From the NCBI GenBank assembly GCA_964517495.1, contig CAZFER010000011.1, positions 1-64,000 of the forward strand: a DNA stretch of 64,000 bases, in the 5' to 3' direction. The DNA is from CAZFER01 sp964517495 (lineage in GTDB: Bacteria; Hinthialibacterota; Hinthialibacteria; Hinthialibacterales; Hinthialibacteraceae). Positions 16,437-25,077 of the stretch are shown here, piece by piece. Under the pieces are notes generated by a model. That model worked only from the letters and a program-made list of their open reading frames with translations. It made no database searches and had not been told where the DNA came from. Numbering within the stretch: position 1 is the first letter of the stretch; every line of letters starts with the position of its first letter. Made by a program: the position numbers and the translations under genes.

Positions 16437-17136
16437 CGTCTGATTGCCCGGATGGTTCCTTTGTTTGTGCCGATTGGGCGGCTGTTTCAGATTCTTCCGG
16501 TGGGCTTGGTGCGCTTTCGCTTTCTATTTCGTTAGTTTGTCGCTCAGTAGAGGTTTCTTCGCTGACGGATTCTATCTGTTCTTCTGCAGGATTTTCCATG
16601 GCGGATACGCTGGAGAAGGTGTCGGATATATTCTCAACCGGGGGAAGGTCCTTGAGTGAATTGATGCCGAAATATTCCAAAAAGCGCTTGGTGGTGCCAT
16701 ACAAATTGGGACGGCCCGGGACTTCCTTCACCCCAGCCACTTTAACCAGGCGTTTATCCATCAACGATTTCAGCACCCCATCAATGCCCACCCCGCGGAT
16801 CGCCTCGATCTCGGCACGGGTGATAGGTTGCTTGTACGCGATAATCGCCAATGTTTCCAGCGCCGGGCCACTGAGAGATGTTTTACGTTTGCGCTCCAAA
16901 AACCGGTTAATATACAGGCTATAGGTTGGCCGTGTACGAAGTTGAAATCCACCCGCCACTTCAACAATCTGCAGGGCGGAACTGTTCTGAATATACCGTT
17001 CACTTAACGCATCCACCGCTTCCCGAACCTCTTTGCCTGGAATTTCCAGCAAATCAGCCAGTCGTTTCAAGGGAACCGGATCCCCCGAAACAAAAATTAA
17101 CGCTTCTATCGCACCAATAAGTTGGTCTTGATCCAT
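16417..17136 (-). CDS. scpB: Segregation and condensation protein B
   Basis: A 239-residue kleisin-partner (kite) protein of the SMC-ScpAB condensin. Two winged-helix domains are visible: QLIGAIEALIFVSGDPVPLK at the start and LETLAIIAYKQPITRAEIEA followed by IRGVGIDGVLKSL in the second. The sequence then has RPNLYGTTKRFLEYFG. A Glu/Ser/Thr-rich tail of about 65 residues after residue 175 is longer than in many homologues and probably disordered. It lies 33 bp downstream of scpA. Confidence 0.94.
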   Translation of the reverse strand: MDQDQLIGAIEALIFVSGDPVPLKRLADLLEIPGKEVREAVDALSERYIQNSSALQIVEVAGGFQLRTRPTYSLYINRFLERKRKTSLSGPALETLAIIAYKQPITRAEIEAIRGVGIDGVLKSLMDKRLVKVAGVKEVPGRPNLYGTTKRFLEYFGINSLKDLPPVENISDTFSSVSAMENPAEEQIESVSEETSTERQTNEIESESAPSPPEESETAAQSAQTKEPSGQSDDDNHPA

Positions 17137-17169
17137 AATTCAGTCATTAATTTCCTTGAAAATATTAAC

Positions 17170-18030
17170 CTAACCTACCCAATCCTCGGATTCCATGTCT
17201 TCACCGTCAATATCTTCTTCATCCGATGAGGGGATTTTCTTCTCGCCCTTCTCCAGAATGATATCACCATGAACGCCCTCTTGTATGGCGCGGACTTCCC
17301 TAAGCCGTATCATTTCCAGCAAAGCCAAAAAGACCACAATCGCTTCGATCTTCGATTGCAAGGTTCGCAAATAATCGGTCAGAATAAAGCGTTCATTATG
17401 GGCCAATAAGGCCTCGATTTCGAGGATTTTCTCATCCACCGAATACGTTTCCCCCACCACCATGTGTGATTCATCAGTGCCGATGTCTTCCAATATCTTT
17501 TGAAAGGTCTGGAATAGGTCATACACACTAACTTCTGTATATTCAACCGTCTGTGGCGGTCCCTCCGGCGAAGGCCCCACGCGCGGAAATATAACGGCGC
17601 TTTCTTCCTCACGTACGCGCAGTTCATCCGCCAAACTGCGAAAACGCTCATATTCCCGCCGTCGCTGCTCTAAAATTTGATCGGATAGTTCTTCCTCCTC
17701 GGCTTCTTCTTCCTCTTTCGGGATTAACGCCCGGGCTTTATAGCGGATCAAACTAGCTGCCAGCACCAGATATTCTCCGGCCAGATCAAGGTCCTTACTC
17801 TCCCATGATTTGACCAGTTTCAAATATTCCTCTGTGATCGCTGAAATAGAGATTGAGCATATATCCATCTCATGCTTGGCAATAAGATGCACCAACAGTT
17901 CCAACGGGCCAGAGAAACCCGATACATCAACCAGCAAACGTCCTGTTTGTTGTTCTTTGGCCGTTTCTTCGGTCTGGCTATCTGTGGTTGTTTCCGTCTT
18001 TTCAGTCTGTTCTTCAGGGGATTGTTCCAT
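17170..18030 (-). CDS. scpA: Segregation and condensation protein A (kleisin)
   Basis: A 286-residue kleisin that bridges the SMC heads in bacterial condensin. The N-terminal SMC-neck-binding part contains FSGPLELLVHLIAKHEMDI near residue 40, which is diagnostic for ScpA. LAGEYLVLAASLIRYKARAL follows. The C-terminal winged helix (VVFLALLEMIRLREVRAIQE) binds the SMC head. A Glu/Thr-rich N-terminal extension of about 30 residues precedes the conserved part. It is the first gene of the scpA-scpB-rluB unit, so the promoter should lie in 18031-18194, shared with the divergent hydrolase. Confidence 0.94.
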   Translation of the reverse strand: MEQSPEEQTEKTETTTDSQTEETAKEQQTGRLLVDVSGFSGPLELLVHLIAKHEMDICSISISAITEEYLKLVKSWESKDLDLAGEYLVLAASLIRYKARALIPKEEEEAEEEELSDQILEQRRREYERFRSLADELRVREEESAVIFPRVGPSPEGPPQTVEYTEVSVYDLFQTFQKILEDIGTDESHMVVGETYSVDEKILEIEALLAHNERFILTDYLRTLQSKIEAIVVFLALLEMIRLREVRAIQEGVHGDIILEKGEKKIPSSDEEDIDGEDMESEDWVG

Positions 18031-18194
18031 TTACTGCAACCTATATTTAATCGGTACTCATTTGAAAATGTTAAGAGGGTATTAAATGCGTTTTTTAAAA
18101 AATTGAGTAGGTGTATATCTCCTATTCTTCAAGCATCGTCAATTTAAGATTCATTTGATAAGATAACTTAAATAACTACCTAAAGAGGTTGAAT

Positions 18195-19127
18195 ATGAAC
18201 GTATACAAAATCCTTGCTGCCTTGATTTCTTTGAGCTTCCTTTCTTCTCCCCTTGGCTTCTCTCAAACCGTTAAACTGGATAAATACAAAGAACAAACCA
18301 ATACCAAGGTTCGAATTGCCAGTGCTTCTATTATGCCGGTTAAATGGAATAAGGAAAAGAATTGGAGCCAAATTAAGCATTATGTTACTATAGCCGCCCA
18401 TGAGCATAAAGCCGATATCGTTGTCACACCCGAGGGGGTATTGGAAGGATATGTCATCAACGAGGTGAATCGCGAACCGAATGCGGATAAGAAAAAGGAA
18501 CTGCAAAACAGTTTTTTCGCTCTCGGTGAACCGCTGGATGGCCCATATATTCAAAAAGCATGCAATTTGGCAAGTCAACTGGATATTTTCCTGGTGTTGG
18601 GTTTTCTGGAAAAAGCGGGTACCCAGCTCTATAACACCGCCATTATGATTGATGGGGAAGGGGATATCGTCAGCCATTATCGTAAAACTCATTTCGCCCA
18701 AGGTTATGAAATCAACCCCAAATGCTATCAACCAGGGAATAATTATCCCGTTTTTGATACACCCTTTGGCAAAGTTGGATTCCTGATTTGTTACGACCGC
18801 CAACTACCCGAACCGGCTCGAATTGTGGCTTTAAAAGGCGCCCGGATTCTCCTGCTTCCTTCGTATGGAAGCTATGATGAAGGTAATGGTTGGAACACCA
18901 CATTATTACGCACACGCGCCTATGAAAATCGCTATCCCCTGGTTTTTAGCCACCCCAAGCAATCCCTGCTTATTACCCGTGGTGGAGAGGTAGAAGTGAT
19001 AGGTAAACAAAATCAGGTGGTAAGTTATGAGGTTTCCACCTCACCCCATCTATATAAAGACCGTTTTAACAACAGGCGCCCCGAGACTTATGATTTACTG
19101 ATTGAAACTGATTCTTCTTCAAAATAA
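18195..19127 (+). CDS. Secreted carbon-nitrogen hydrolase (nitrilase fold)
   Basis: A protein of about 310 residues with a signal peptide (hydrophobic 5-20, then SPLGFSQ), so it is exported. The nitrilase-superfamily catalytic triad is visible: Glu in VTPEGVLEGY, Lys in YRKTHFAQGYE and Cys in FLICYDRQLPEPAR. The superfamily hydrolyses or condenses C-N bonds in amides, nitriles and N-carbamoyl compounds. Most members are cytoplasmic, so a periplasmic or lipid-surface substrate is likely. ATG 18195 follows AGAGG by 6 nt; an in-frame TTG two codons earlier is possible. The substrate cannot be inferred. Confidence 0.85.
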   Translation: MNVYKILAALISLSFLSSPLGFSQTVKLDKYKEQTNTKVRIASASIMPVKWNKEKNWSQIKHYVTIAAHEHKADIVVTPEGVLEGYVINEVNREPNADKKKELQNSFFALGEPLDGPYIQKACNLASQLDIFLVLGFLEKAGTQLYNTAIMIDGEGDIVSHYRKTHFAQGYEINPKCYQPGNNYPVFDTPFGKVGFLICYDRQLPEPARIVALKGARILLLPSYGSYDEGNGWNTTLLRTRAYENRYPLVFSHPKQSLLITRGGEVEVIGKQNQVVSYEVSTSPHLYKDRFNNRRPETYDLLIETDSSSK

Positions 19128-19318
19128 TTTGGTAAAGTATACAATCAATAATTGACTTTTTATAATAATTCATCCATATTGTGGTATTACAAGTTAGGCA
19201 TTATTGCAGTTCGAGGAAATTTAAAATCATCCTCGATCTCAAAAAACGTGTAAATTATTTTGATTGTGATTTTCTCGGGTTTCATTTAATTTACTGATTC
19301 AACGCTGGGGAATAAACC

Positions 19319-19699
19319 ATGAAAATCCTGGTTGTAGACGATTCCAAAGCCATGCGGCGGCACATCATCAATATCCTCTCCTCAAAACTGGGCAAGCCAT
19401 GTGAATATGTTGAAGCGGAGGATGGGAAGGAAGCCGTTGAAAAACTCAAGGTTTTTAAATGTGATTTAGTCTTGATGGATTGGAACATGCCCAATATGAG
19501 CGGTATTGATGCAGTAAAAAAAATCCGCTCCTTGAAGATCAAAACCCCTATCATTATGGTGACCACCAATATTGAAAAGAGCAATGTGCTTCAGGCCCTA
19601 AAAACGGGGGCCAACAATTACGTGGCCAAACCGTTTACCGATGAAATTTTAATACAAAAAGTAAACGATACCTTTCAATTCGCCGCGCAAAAAGGATAA
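19319..19699 (+). CDS. CheY-like single-domain response regulator
   Basis: A 126-residue receiver domain with no output domain. The acidic pocket is at the start (VVDDSKAMRR), the phosphoacceptor Asp lies in LVLMDWNMPNMSG (about residue 52), the switch Thr in IIMVTTN and the conserved Lys in NYVAKPF. The residues after the acidic pair (SKAMRR) resemble chemotaxis-type CheY proteins. GGGGAA precedes the ATG. No kinase gene is adjacent, so its partner must be elsewhere. A TTGACT box at 19152 may be part of its promoter. Confidence 0.93.
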   Translation: MKILVVDDSKAMRRHIINILSSKLGKPCEYVEAEDGKEAVEKLKVFKCDLVLMDWNMPNMSGIDAVKKIRSLKIKTPIIMVTTNIEKSNVLQALKTGANNYVAKPFTDEILIQKVNDTFQFAAQKG

Positions 19700-19708
19700 T
19701 CTCTCCTC

Positions 19709-21265
19709 TTATTCCCATTCAATTGTGCTGGGGGGTTTGGATGAAATATCATATACAACTCTATTGATACCATGCACCTCGTTAATGATTCGATTCGCAG
19801 TACGCCGCAAAACCTCATCCGGCATGGAAAACCAATCGGCAGTCATGTAATCAGTGGTTTGAACCGCGCGCAGGGCAATCACTTGCTCATAAGTTCGGCT
19901 ATCTCCCATCACACCGACTGATTTGACCGGCAGTAAAACTGCAAACGCCTGGCCAATTTGTTTATAAAGGCCAGCCTTACGGATTTCATCAATATAAATG
20001 GCGTCAGATTGGCGAAGAATATCCAACCGCTCTCTGTCAACTTCACCGATAATCCGAATAGCCAGGCCTGGGCCAGGAAACGGTTGGCGATAAACACTGG
20101 CTTCATCCAAACCCAGTTCCATCCCCAACCGGCGTACTTCATCCTTGAAAAGTTCGCGTAGTGGCTCAATGAGCTTCAATTTCATTTCAGCCAATAATCC
20201 CCCCACATTATGATGCGTTTTTATGGTGGCCGATGGTCCCTTAAACGATATGGATTCAATCACATCCGGATAAAGGGTGCCTTGCAATAGAAACTCTACG
20301 TCCCCTAATTTACTCGCTTCCTGTTCAAAAACTTCAATAAATGTGTTGCCAATTATCTTTCGTTTTTTCTCTGGATCAATAACGCCTTTAAGGCGATCCA
20401 AAAAGATATCACTGGCATCGATAAGGGTTAAATTTATCCCCAATCGATCACGCAAACGCTGCAAAACCTGTTGAGCTTCATTGAGACGCAGTACACCATT
20501 ATCCACCAAAAATCCATGAAATCGCTCGCCAATAGCACGGTGCATCAAAAGGGCGGCGACGGTGGAATCCACCCCACCACTCACTGCTCCGATCACCCGC
20601 CCATCACCCACTTGCTGGAGAATACGTTCAATGGCTTCATCCACAAACGAACCCATACTCCAATCATTGCGGCAGCCACAAATGTTTATGGCAAAATTGT
20701 GTAATATGTGGTTGCCCAGAGGGGTATGGCTCACTTCAGGATGGAATTGTATGCCAAACATATTCTTCTCAACATTTGCAACGGCAGCATGTTCAGAATT
20801 GGGGGTTTTCGCAATATCACGAAAACCATCTGGTAGACCCGACACTTTATCACCATGACTCATCCATACGTGCATAGTTGCTGGAAGGTCCTTAAGCAGT
20901 TCATTTTGCAGAACTTGCTCTAACTCGGCGTGACCGTATTCACGTTTTAAACCGGCTGCTACCTCACCTCTAAACGCCCAGATCATTTCCTGCAAACCAT
21001 AGCAAATACCCAAAATAGGGATTCCTAACGTCCATATCGCCTGGTCAGCATGGGGTGCATCATCCGCATAAACCGATGCGGGTCCACCCGATAAAATAAT
21101 GCCTTTTGCATTAATGCCACCAAGCTCTGATAGAGACGCCGTACAGGGATGAAGCTCACAATACACCCCTAATTCCCGAATTCTCCGGGCAATCAGGTGG
21201 CTGTATTGTGAACCGAAGTCCAAAATTAAGATGGTATCGTAACGCAACTGGGGTGTGAGTGCCAT
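19709..21265 (-). CDS. guaA: GMP synthase (glutamine-hydrolysing)
   Basis: A 518-residue two-domain enzyme converting XMP to GMP. The class I glutamine amidotransferase domain has ILGICYGLQEM (nucleophile Cys) and GIQFHPEVSHT (His/Glu). The ATP-pyrophosphatase P-loop is GAVSGGVDSTVAALL, and the C-terminal dimerisation domain ends VYDISSKPPSTIEWE, as in all GuaA. I place the start at ATG 21265, where homologues begin (…DTILILDFGSQYSHLIARR); the frame extends 17 codons further. It faces the CheY gene with a 9-bp gap between stops. Confidence 0.97.
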   Translation of the reverse strand: MALTPQLRYDTILILDFGSQYSHLIARRIRELGVYCELHPCTASLSELGGINAKGIILSGGPASVYADDAPHADQAIWTLGIPILGICYGLQEMIWAFRGEVAAGLKREYGHAELEQVLQNELLKDLPATMHVWMSHGDKVSGLPDGFRDIAKTPNSEHAAVANVEKNMFGIQFHPEVSHTPLGNHILHNFAINICGCRNDWSMGSFVDEAIERILQQVGDGRVIGAVSGGVDSTVAALLMHRAIGERFHGFLVDNGVLRLNEAQQVLQRLRDRLGINLTLIDASDIFLDRLKGVIDPEKKRKIIGNTFIEVFEQEASKLGDVEFLLQGTLYPDVIESISFKGPSATIKTHHNVGGLLAEMKLKLIEPLRELFKDEVRRLGMELGLDEASVYRQPFPGPGLAIRIIGEVDRERLDILRQSDAIYIDEIRKAGLYKQIGQAFAVLLPVKSVGVMGDSRTYEQVIALRAVQTTDYMTADWFSMPDEVLRRTANRIINEVHGINRVVYDISSKPPSTIEWE

Positions 21266-21504
21266 TTTTCTTAATCCAGTTAAATTAATAAAATGAGAGG
21301 TCTTATGAAATGACATGACAGTATCTTACTTGGTTATAAAGTCAACCCATAATGATGATTAAACCCAAGATAGGGAGTTTCCTTTTCTTGCATAGCTTAG
21401 GCTAGGTTGATATACTTTTAACTAACCTTATCAACATTATTAGCATTTTGTACCTAATAATGAGTGATCCATAAACAATGGAATAGTATGGAAAACACAT
21501 AATC

Positions 21505-21815
21505 AGACTCGCTATTCCTCCCCCAATGCAATGGGGGAGGCTAGGAGGGGGTTAAAGAATGTTACTCAACGTTTTCTTATCAACCCTCCCCTAGCCTTTC
21601 CAAAGATGGGGTGAGTATTACTCAAAAGGTGTGGAGCTGACGGTCAACCCCCTCTGTATCTCCCCCAGGCTTGGGGGAGAAAGGGATAAAATATAACGGA
21701 GAATGATTCCGTAAGGTTCATAGGTTCGCTAAACGGATGTGGCAACCATTCCCCTCCCAAGATTGGGTAGGGCAAGGGGAGGGTTGAAGGATCAGCACAC
21801 AATCTCAAAAACACC
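21505..21815. repeat. Cluster of dispersed-repeat copies (family A) upstream of nuoA
   Basis: The segment is built from G-run/C-run blocks. At 21510-21615 a copy in inverted orientation has GGGGGAGGCTAGGAGGGGGT and then ATCAACCCTCCCCTAGCC. At 21645-21690 and 21745-21795, direct-orientation halves occur (CAACCCCCTC...CTCCCCC and CCCCTCCCAAGATTGGG...GGGGAGGGTTGA). The same blocks form single copies at 24.58-24.75 kb and 59.87-60.04 kb. There is no coding capacity. It occupies the whole space before nuoA, so the nuo promoter is inside or above it. Confidence 0.8.
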
Positions 21816-21831
21816 GCTGGAGCGAAAAAAC

Positions 21832-22203
21832 ATGCTTCTTTTTGACTATATCCCCATTTTGTTCATGGCCATGATGGCACTGGCTTTTGCTGGTGGCACT
21901 GTACTATTTTCGTTCCTGATTGGCCCCCGAATTGATAAAAGCAATAAACTTGATCCATACGAGTGCGGGATGCCTCCAGTTGGAACACCACTTGAACGCT
22001 TCAATGTGAAATTTTTCCTCGTTGCCATGGTTTTTGTCATCTTCGACATTGAAGTGGTATTTCTCTTCCTGTGGGCGGTTATTTTCAAAGACCTGGGTTG
22101 GTTTGGATTATTTGAAATGGGCGTCTTTATCGCCGTACTTGTTCTCGCACTTGCGTATGTTTGGAAGAAAGGAGTTTTGGAATGGGCCTCGAAAGCCGAT
22201 TAG
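21832..22203 (+). CDS. nuoA: NADH-quinone oxidoreductase subunit A
   Basis: A 123-residue membrane subunit of complex I with three transmembrane helices. Conserved residues sit in KLDPYECGMPP and ERFNVKFFLVAMVFVIFDIE, the family signatures around the quinone channel. I chose ATG 21832, preceded by GGAG; the longer frame runs back through repeat DNA. It overlaps nuoB by 22 nt. It starts the four-gene block nuoABCD. Confidence 0.95.
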   Translation: MLLFDYIPILFMAMMALAFAGGTVLFSFLIGPRIDKSNKLDPYECGMPPVGTPLERFNVKFFLVAMVFVIFDIEVVFLFLWAVIFKDLGWFGLFEMGVFIAVLVLALAYVWKKGVLEWASKAD

Positions 22204-22748
22204 TGGATATATTAGGCAGCGATGTGATCACCACCAATGTGGAGAAAGTGATAAACTGGTCGAGGAAAAACGCCATTTGGCCTCTTACCATGGGGCTTTC
22301 CTGTTGTGCCATCGAAATGATGGCAACCGGTGCCTCACGATATGATTTGGCACGGTTTGGAGCCGAAGTGTTTCGCGCTTCACCCCGGCAGGCTGACTTA
22401 ATGATTGTGGCAGGAACATTAACCAAAAAAATGGCTCCCGTGGTTCGCAAGGTCTATGAACAAATGCCCGAACCCAAGTGGGTGATTTCAATGGGCGCTT
22501 GTGCTTCCTGTGGAGGGATGTTCAATGTTTACAGCGTGGTTCAGGGCGTCGATGAGGTTATTCCAGTCGATGTTTATGTACCTGGCTGTCCTCCACGTCC
22601 TGAAGCCTTGTTGTATGGCGTTATGCAGTTGCAACGCAAAATCAACGATATGAAATTAGGCAAGAGCCGTGAAGATATGGAACCAACCATCATTGGCGGT
22701 TCCAAAGAAGAAAACCGCTTGCCACTTAAAATGCAAAGCACGAATTAA
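22182..22748 (+). CDS. nuoB: NADH-quinone oxidoreductase subunit B
   Basis: A 188-residue peripheral-arm subunit that binds the terminal Fe-S cluster N2. The ligands are visible as GLSCCAIEMM, GACASCGGMF and VPGCPPRPEAL. Electrons pass from N2 to quinone at the NuoB/NuoD interface. ATG 22182 is preceded by AAAGGAG; the frame is open 7 codons upstream. The start lies within nuoA, implying translational coupling. Confidence 0.96.
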   Translation: MGLESRLVDILGSDVITTNVEKVINWSRKNAIWPLTMGLSCCAIEMMATGASRYDLARFGAEVFRASPRQADLMIVAGTLTKKMAPVVRKVYEQMPEPKWVISMGACASCGGMFNVYSVVQGVDEVIPVDVYVPGCPPRPEALLYGVMQLQRKINDMKLGKSREDMEPTIIGGSKEENRLPLKMQSTN

Positions 22749-22770
22749 GAATGAAGAGAAGAGGTGCTGA

Positions 22771-23301
22771 ATGAGCTTTCCCATCGTTTCCCAACCGATT
22801 GATCAAGTAAAAGCTTTGATGGGAGATTTGTATCATGAAACAGTGGATTCCTACACAGAATTTCGCGGGGAATTGACGCTCTATGTAAAGAATGATGCCA
22901 TTGTGAGCGTATGCCAGGCACTCAAGGATAATCCTGATTTGAAATTTGACTTTCTTTCAGATTTAACTGCTGTGGATAACCTGAATGATATGAATAACGG
23001 TGATTCACGCTTCCACGTTGTCTACAATCTGTTTTCAACCACCTATAAACACCGAATTCGCCTCAAGGCGCCCGCCTTGGGGGAACCACCCCACATTGCA
23101 AGCGTTACTCCTGTCTGGGTTGGCGCCAATTGGCATGAGCGTGAATGCTACGATATGTTTGGCATTCGGTTTGATGACCATCCCGATTTACGAAGGATCC
23201 TAATGCCAGAGGATTGGGAAGGCCATCCCCTGCGAAAAGATTACCCTGTCGCGGATCAGGAACCTTACGAATACATCAATAAACAACTCGCGGATGAATA
23301 A
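22771..23301 (+). CDS. nuoC: NADH-quinone oxidoreductase subunit C
   Basis: A 176-residue hydrophilic subunit (30-kDa family) of the connecting module of complex I. The signature WHERECYDMFGIRFDDHPDL followed by RRILMPEDWEGHPLRKDYP is complete. It is separate from NuoD, not fused as in E. coli. It lies 22 bp after nuoB and 25 bp before nuoD. Confidence 0.96.
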   Translation: MSFPIVSQPIDQVKALMGDLYHETVDSYTEFRGELTLYVKNDAIVSVCQALKDNPDLKFDFLSDLTAVDNLNDMNNGDSRFHVVYNLFSTTYKHRIRLKAPALGEPPHIASVTPVWVGANWHERECYDMFGIRFDDHPDLRRILMPEDWEGHPLRKDYPVADQEPYEYINKQLADE

Positions 23302-23326
23302 GATTTTCATTATTTAGGATACTTTT

Positions 23327-24553
23327 ATGCCGTACAAATTAGAATTTGAAACAGATCGATATATAAGCCAACAACTCAAAGAACATGAAACTGAGCATAT
23401 GGTGCTCAATATGGGACCTCAACATCCCAGCACCCACGGTGTCCTGCGTCTAGTACTTGAACTTGATGGCGAAGAGATTGTTAATGTAATTCCTGATATA
23501 GGCTATCTCCATCGCGGGATGGAAAAACTGGCGGAATCAAAAGGATATCATCGTTTTATCCCATTTACTGACAGGTTGGATTACTTGTCACCTATGGCCA
23601 ACAATACTGCTCTGGTATTAGCCGTGGAAAAATTGATCGGTGTCGAAATACCTGAACGGGCTCAATACTTGCGCGTGATTCTGTGTGAATTAGCCCGAAT
23701 CTCTTCCCATCTGCTTTGGTTAGGCACCAGTGCCCTGGATATCGGTGCCATGTCGGCTTTTCTTTACACCTTCCGGGAACGTGAAACCATTTATGATATT
23801 TTTGAAGAAGTATGCGGTGCCCGTTTTACGGTTTCCTATATGCGAGTCGGTGGTGTCTCCGTCGATGTTCCTCCCAACTTTGTTAAACTCGTCCAGGATT
23901 TTATCGATGATTTTGGTCGAAAAATCGATGAATACGAAACTTTGTTGACAGAAAATAAAATATGGCGCTTACGTACTGAAGGCATTGGAGTTATATCGGC
24001 TGAACGTGCAATCGAATATGCCCTTTCCGGACCATGCTTGCGCGGCAGTGGTGTCGATGTGGACTTGCGGCGTGATAATCCCTATATGGTTTATGATCAA
24101 CTGGAATTCGACGTTCCCCTGGGCGAAAATGGAGATACCTTTGACCGGTATTTGGTTCGTATGGAAGAGATGAGGCAATCCCGGCGGATTATTCAACAAG
24201 CACTGGATCAATTGCCCGATGGACCAATCAAGGTCCAAGATAACAAGGTCTCTTTCCCGAATCGGGATACCATCAAACAGTCCATGGAATCATTGATCCA
24301 CCACTTTTTACTGGCCTCTGAAGGCGTTAAGGCTCCTGCCGGTGAAGTTTATTCTCCCATTGAAGCATCCAAAGGTGAGTTTGGGATTTATGTGGTAGGC
24401 GATGGAAGTGCCCATCCCAAACGCTTAAGGCTTCGATCACCTTCCTTTGTCAATCTTTCCGCTCTTCCCGAAATGAGCAAAGGACACATGATTGCGGATG
24501 TTGTTGCGATTATCGGAACCATTGACTTGGTGTTAGGTGATTGTGACCGGTAA
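23327..24553 (+). CDS. nuoD: NADH-quinone oxidoreductase subunit D
   Basis: A 408-residue 49-kDa-type subunit forming the quinone pocket with NuoB. Conserved segments are NMGPQHPSTHGVLRLVLELD, IGYLHRGMEKLAE and YFDRYLVRMEEM-like (DTFDRYLVRMEEMRQS), with the C-terminal end MIADVVAIIGTIDLVLGDCD in place. The HPSTHG histidine is the quinone-contact residue. No nuoE, F, G or H-N follows: the next 500 bp hold a repeat and an RNA, so the remaining subunits must be encoded elsewhere. Confidence 0.97.
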   Translation: MPYKLEFETDRYISQQLKEHETEHMVLNMGPQHPSTHGVLRLVLELDGEEIVNVIPDIGYLHRGMEKLAESKGYHRFIPFTDRLDYLSPMANNTALVLAVEKLIGVEIPERAQYLRVILCELARISSHLLWLGTSALDIGAMSAFLYTFRERETIYDIFEEVCGARFTVSYMRVGGVSVDVPPNFVKLVQDFIDDFGRKIDEYETLLTENKIWRLRTEGIGVISAERAIEYALSGPCLRGSGVDVDLRRDNPYMVYDQLEFDVPLGENGDTFDRYLVRMEEMRQSRRIIQQALDQLPDGPIKVQDNKVSFPNRDTIKQSMESLIHHFLLASEGVKAPAGEVYSPIEASKGEFGIYVVGDGSAHPKRLRLRSPSFVNLSALPEMSKGHMIADVVAIIGTIDLVLGDCDR

Positions 24554-24574
24554 AAAGTAAGTGTCCAGCCTTTT

Positions 24575-24745
24575 AAAGCACCCTTCCCCTCTCAAGACTG
24601 GGAGGGATTGGGGAGGGTTGATAAAAAAATCGGTGAGTAAAATCCGTTAACCCCCTCCTAACCTCCCCCATTTCATTGAGGGAGGAATAGTGGGGCCAAT
24701 ATGAAGTTTTTTTCTCCCTTTTCACTTCATATGGCTGACTCGTTA
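24575..24745 (+). repeat. Dispersed repeat, family A, copy downstream of nuoD
   Basis: About 170 bp: CCCCTCTCAAGACTGGGAGG, then GGGGAGGGTTGATAAAAAAA, then TTAACCCCCTCCTAACCTCC, ending with TTTTCACTTCATATGGCTG. The copy at 59.87-60.04 kb has the same order and the same ending. Internal short inverted repeats (CATATGAAG/CTTCATATG-like) are present. There is no ORF. With the cluster before nuoA, it brackets nuoABCD. Confidence 0.82.
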
Positions 24746-24851
24746 CGAAAAAAAAACGTGTCTTTGTGCTTAAATTGATGAGATATCCCAAATTTCAATT
24801 GAAAAAAGATGGTTTTTTTTAAAAAATTCGATAAACCTTTTGAAAAGCCTA

Positions 24852-24880
24852 TTTACATGGATGTTTTTTTTCTGTATGAT
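24852..24880 (+). promoter_or_regulatory. Sigma70-type promoter of the 24.9-kb RNA
   Basis: TTTACA (24852-24857), a 17-bp spacer and TATGAT (24875-24880) match the housekeeping consensus well. The start of transcription is expected at about 24887. The next gene in this direction is far away and a terminator follows at 25040-25068, so it appears to serve only the structured RNA. Confidence 0.68.
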
Positions 24881-24886
24881 ACTTGT

Positions 24887-25068
24887 TAGATAGATATTAA
24901 TACAATCAATACTTGATATAGTGATACCTAAAACAAGAGGGTAATTTACCCTCATGGGCCTGTAAAAACAGGTCGGCTCAGCAAAATGGGGACCGCTGAG
25001 TGGCAGTTGGGGAGGATAGGTATCGCAGGTAAAACGTTGAACCATCCTATGTTGGATGGTTTTTTTTT
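24887..25068 (+). ncRNA. Unclassified structured RNA with own promoter and terminator
   Basis: About 180 nt without an ORF. A 10-bp closing stem pairs GTGATACCTA (24921-24930) with TAGGTATCGC (25017-25026). Inside it are three hairpins: GAGGGTAA/TTACCCTC (24937-24953), CCTGTaaaaACAGG (24959-24972) and CTCAGC/GCTGAG (24977-25000). GGTC (24971-24974) could also pair with GACC (24991-24994). This is a multi-branched fold like an aptamer. I found no SRP (GGAAGGAAGC), 6S, tmRNA, RNase P or GEMM signature. The following gene is on the opposite strand, so it is not an obvious leader of anything. Confidence 0.55.
25040..25068 (+). terminator. Intrinsic terminator of the 24.9-kb RNA
   Basis: The stem AACCATCC/GGATGGTT with a TATGTT loop is followed by an uninterrupted T run to 25068. 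It is well placed to end the RNA before the convergent HDOD gene. Confidence 0.85.
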
Positions 25069-25077
25069 AACTAAATT

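Noticed and set aside
22340..22370. TTGGCACGGTTTGG inside nuoB as a sigma54 promoter
   Set aside because: The required GC at the right distance after GG is missing, and it lies inside a coding sequence.
24887..25068. Could the structured RNA be SRP RNA, 6S RNA or a GEMM (c-di-GMP) riboswitch?
   Set aside because: No GGAAGGAAGC tetraloop region of SRP, no single long hairpin with central bubble as in 6S, and no GEMM core; left as unclassified.
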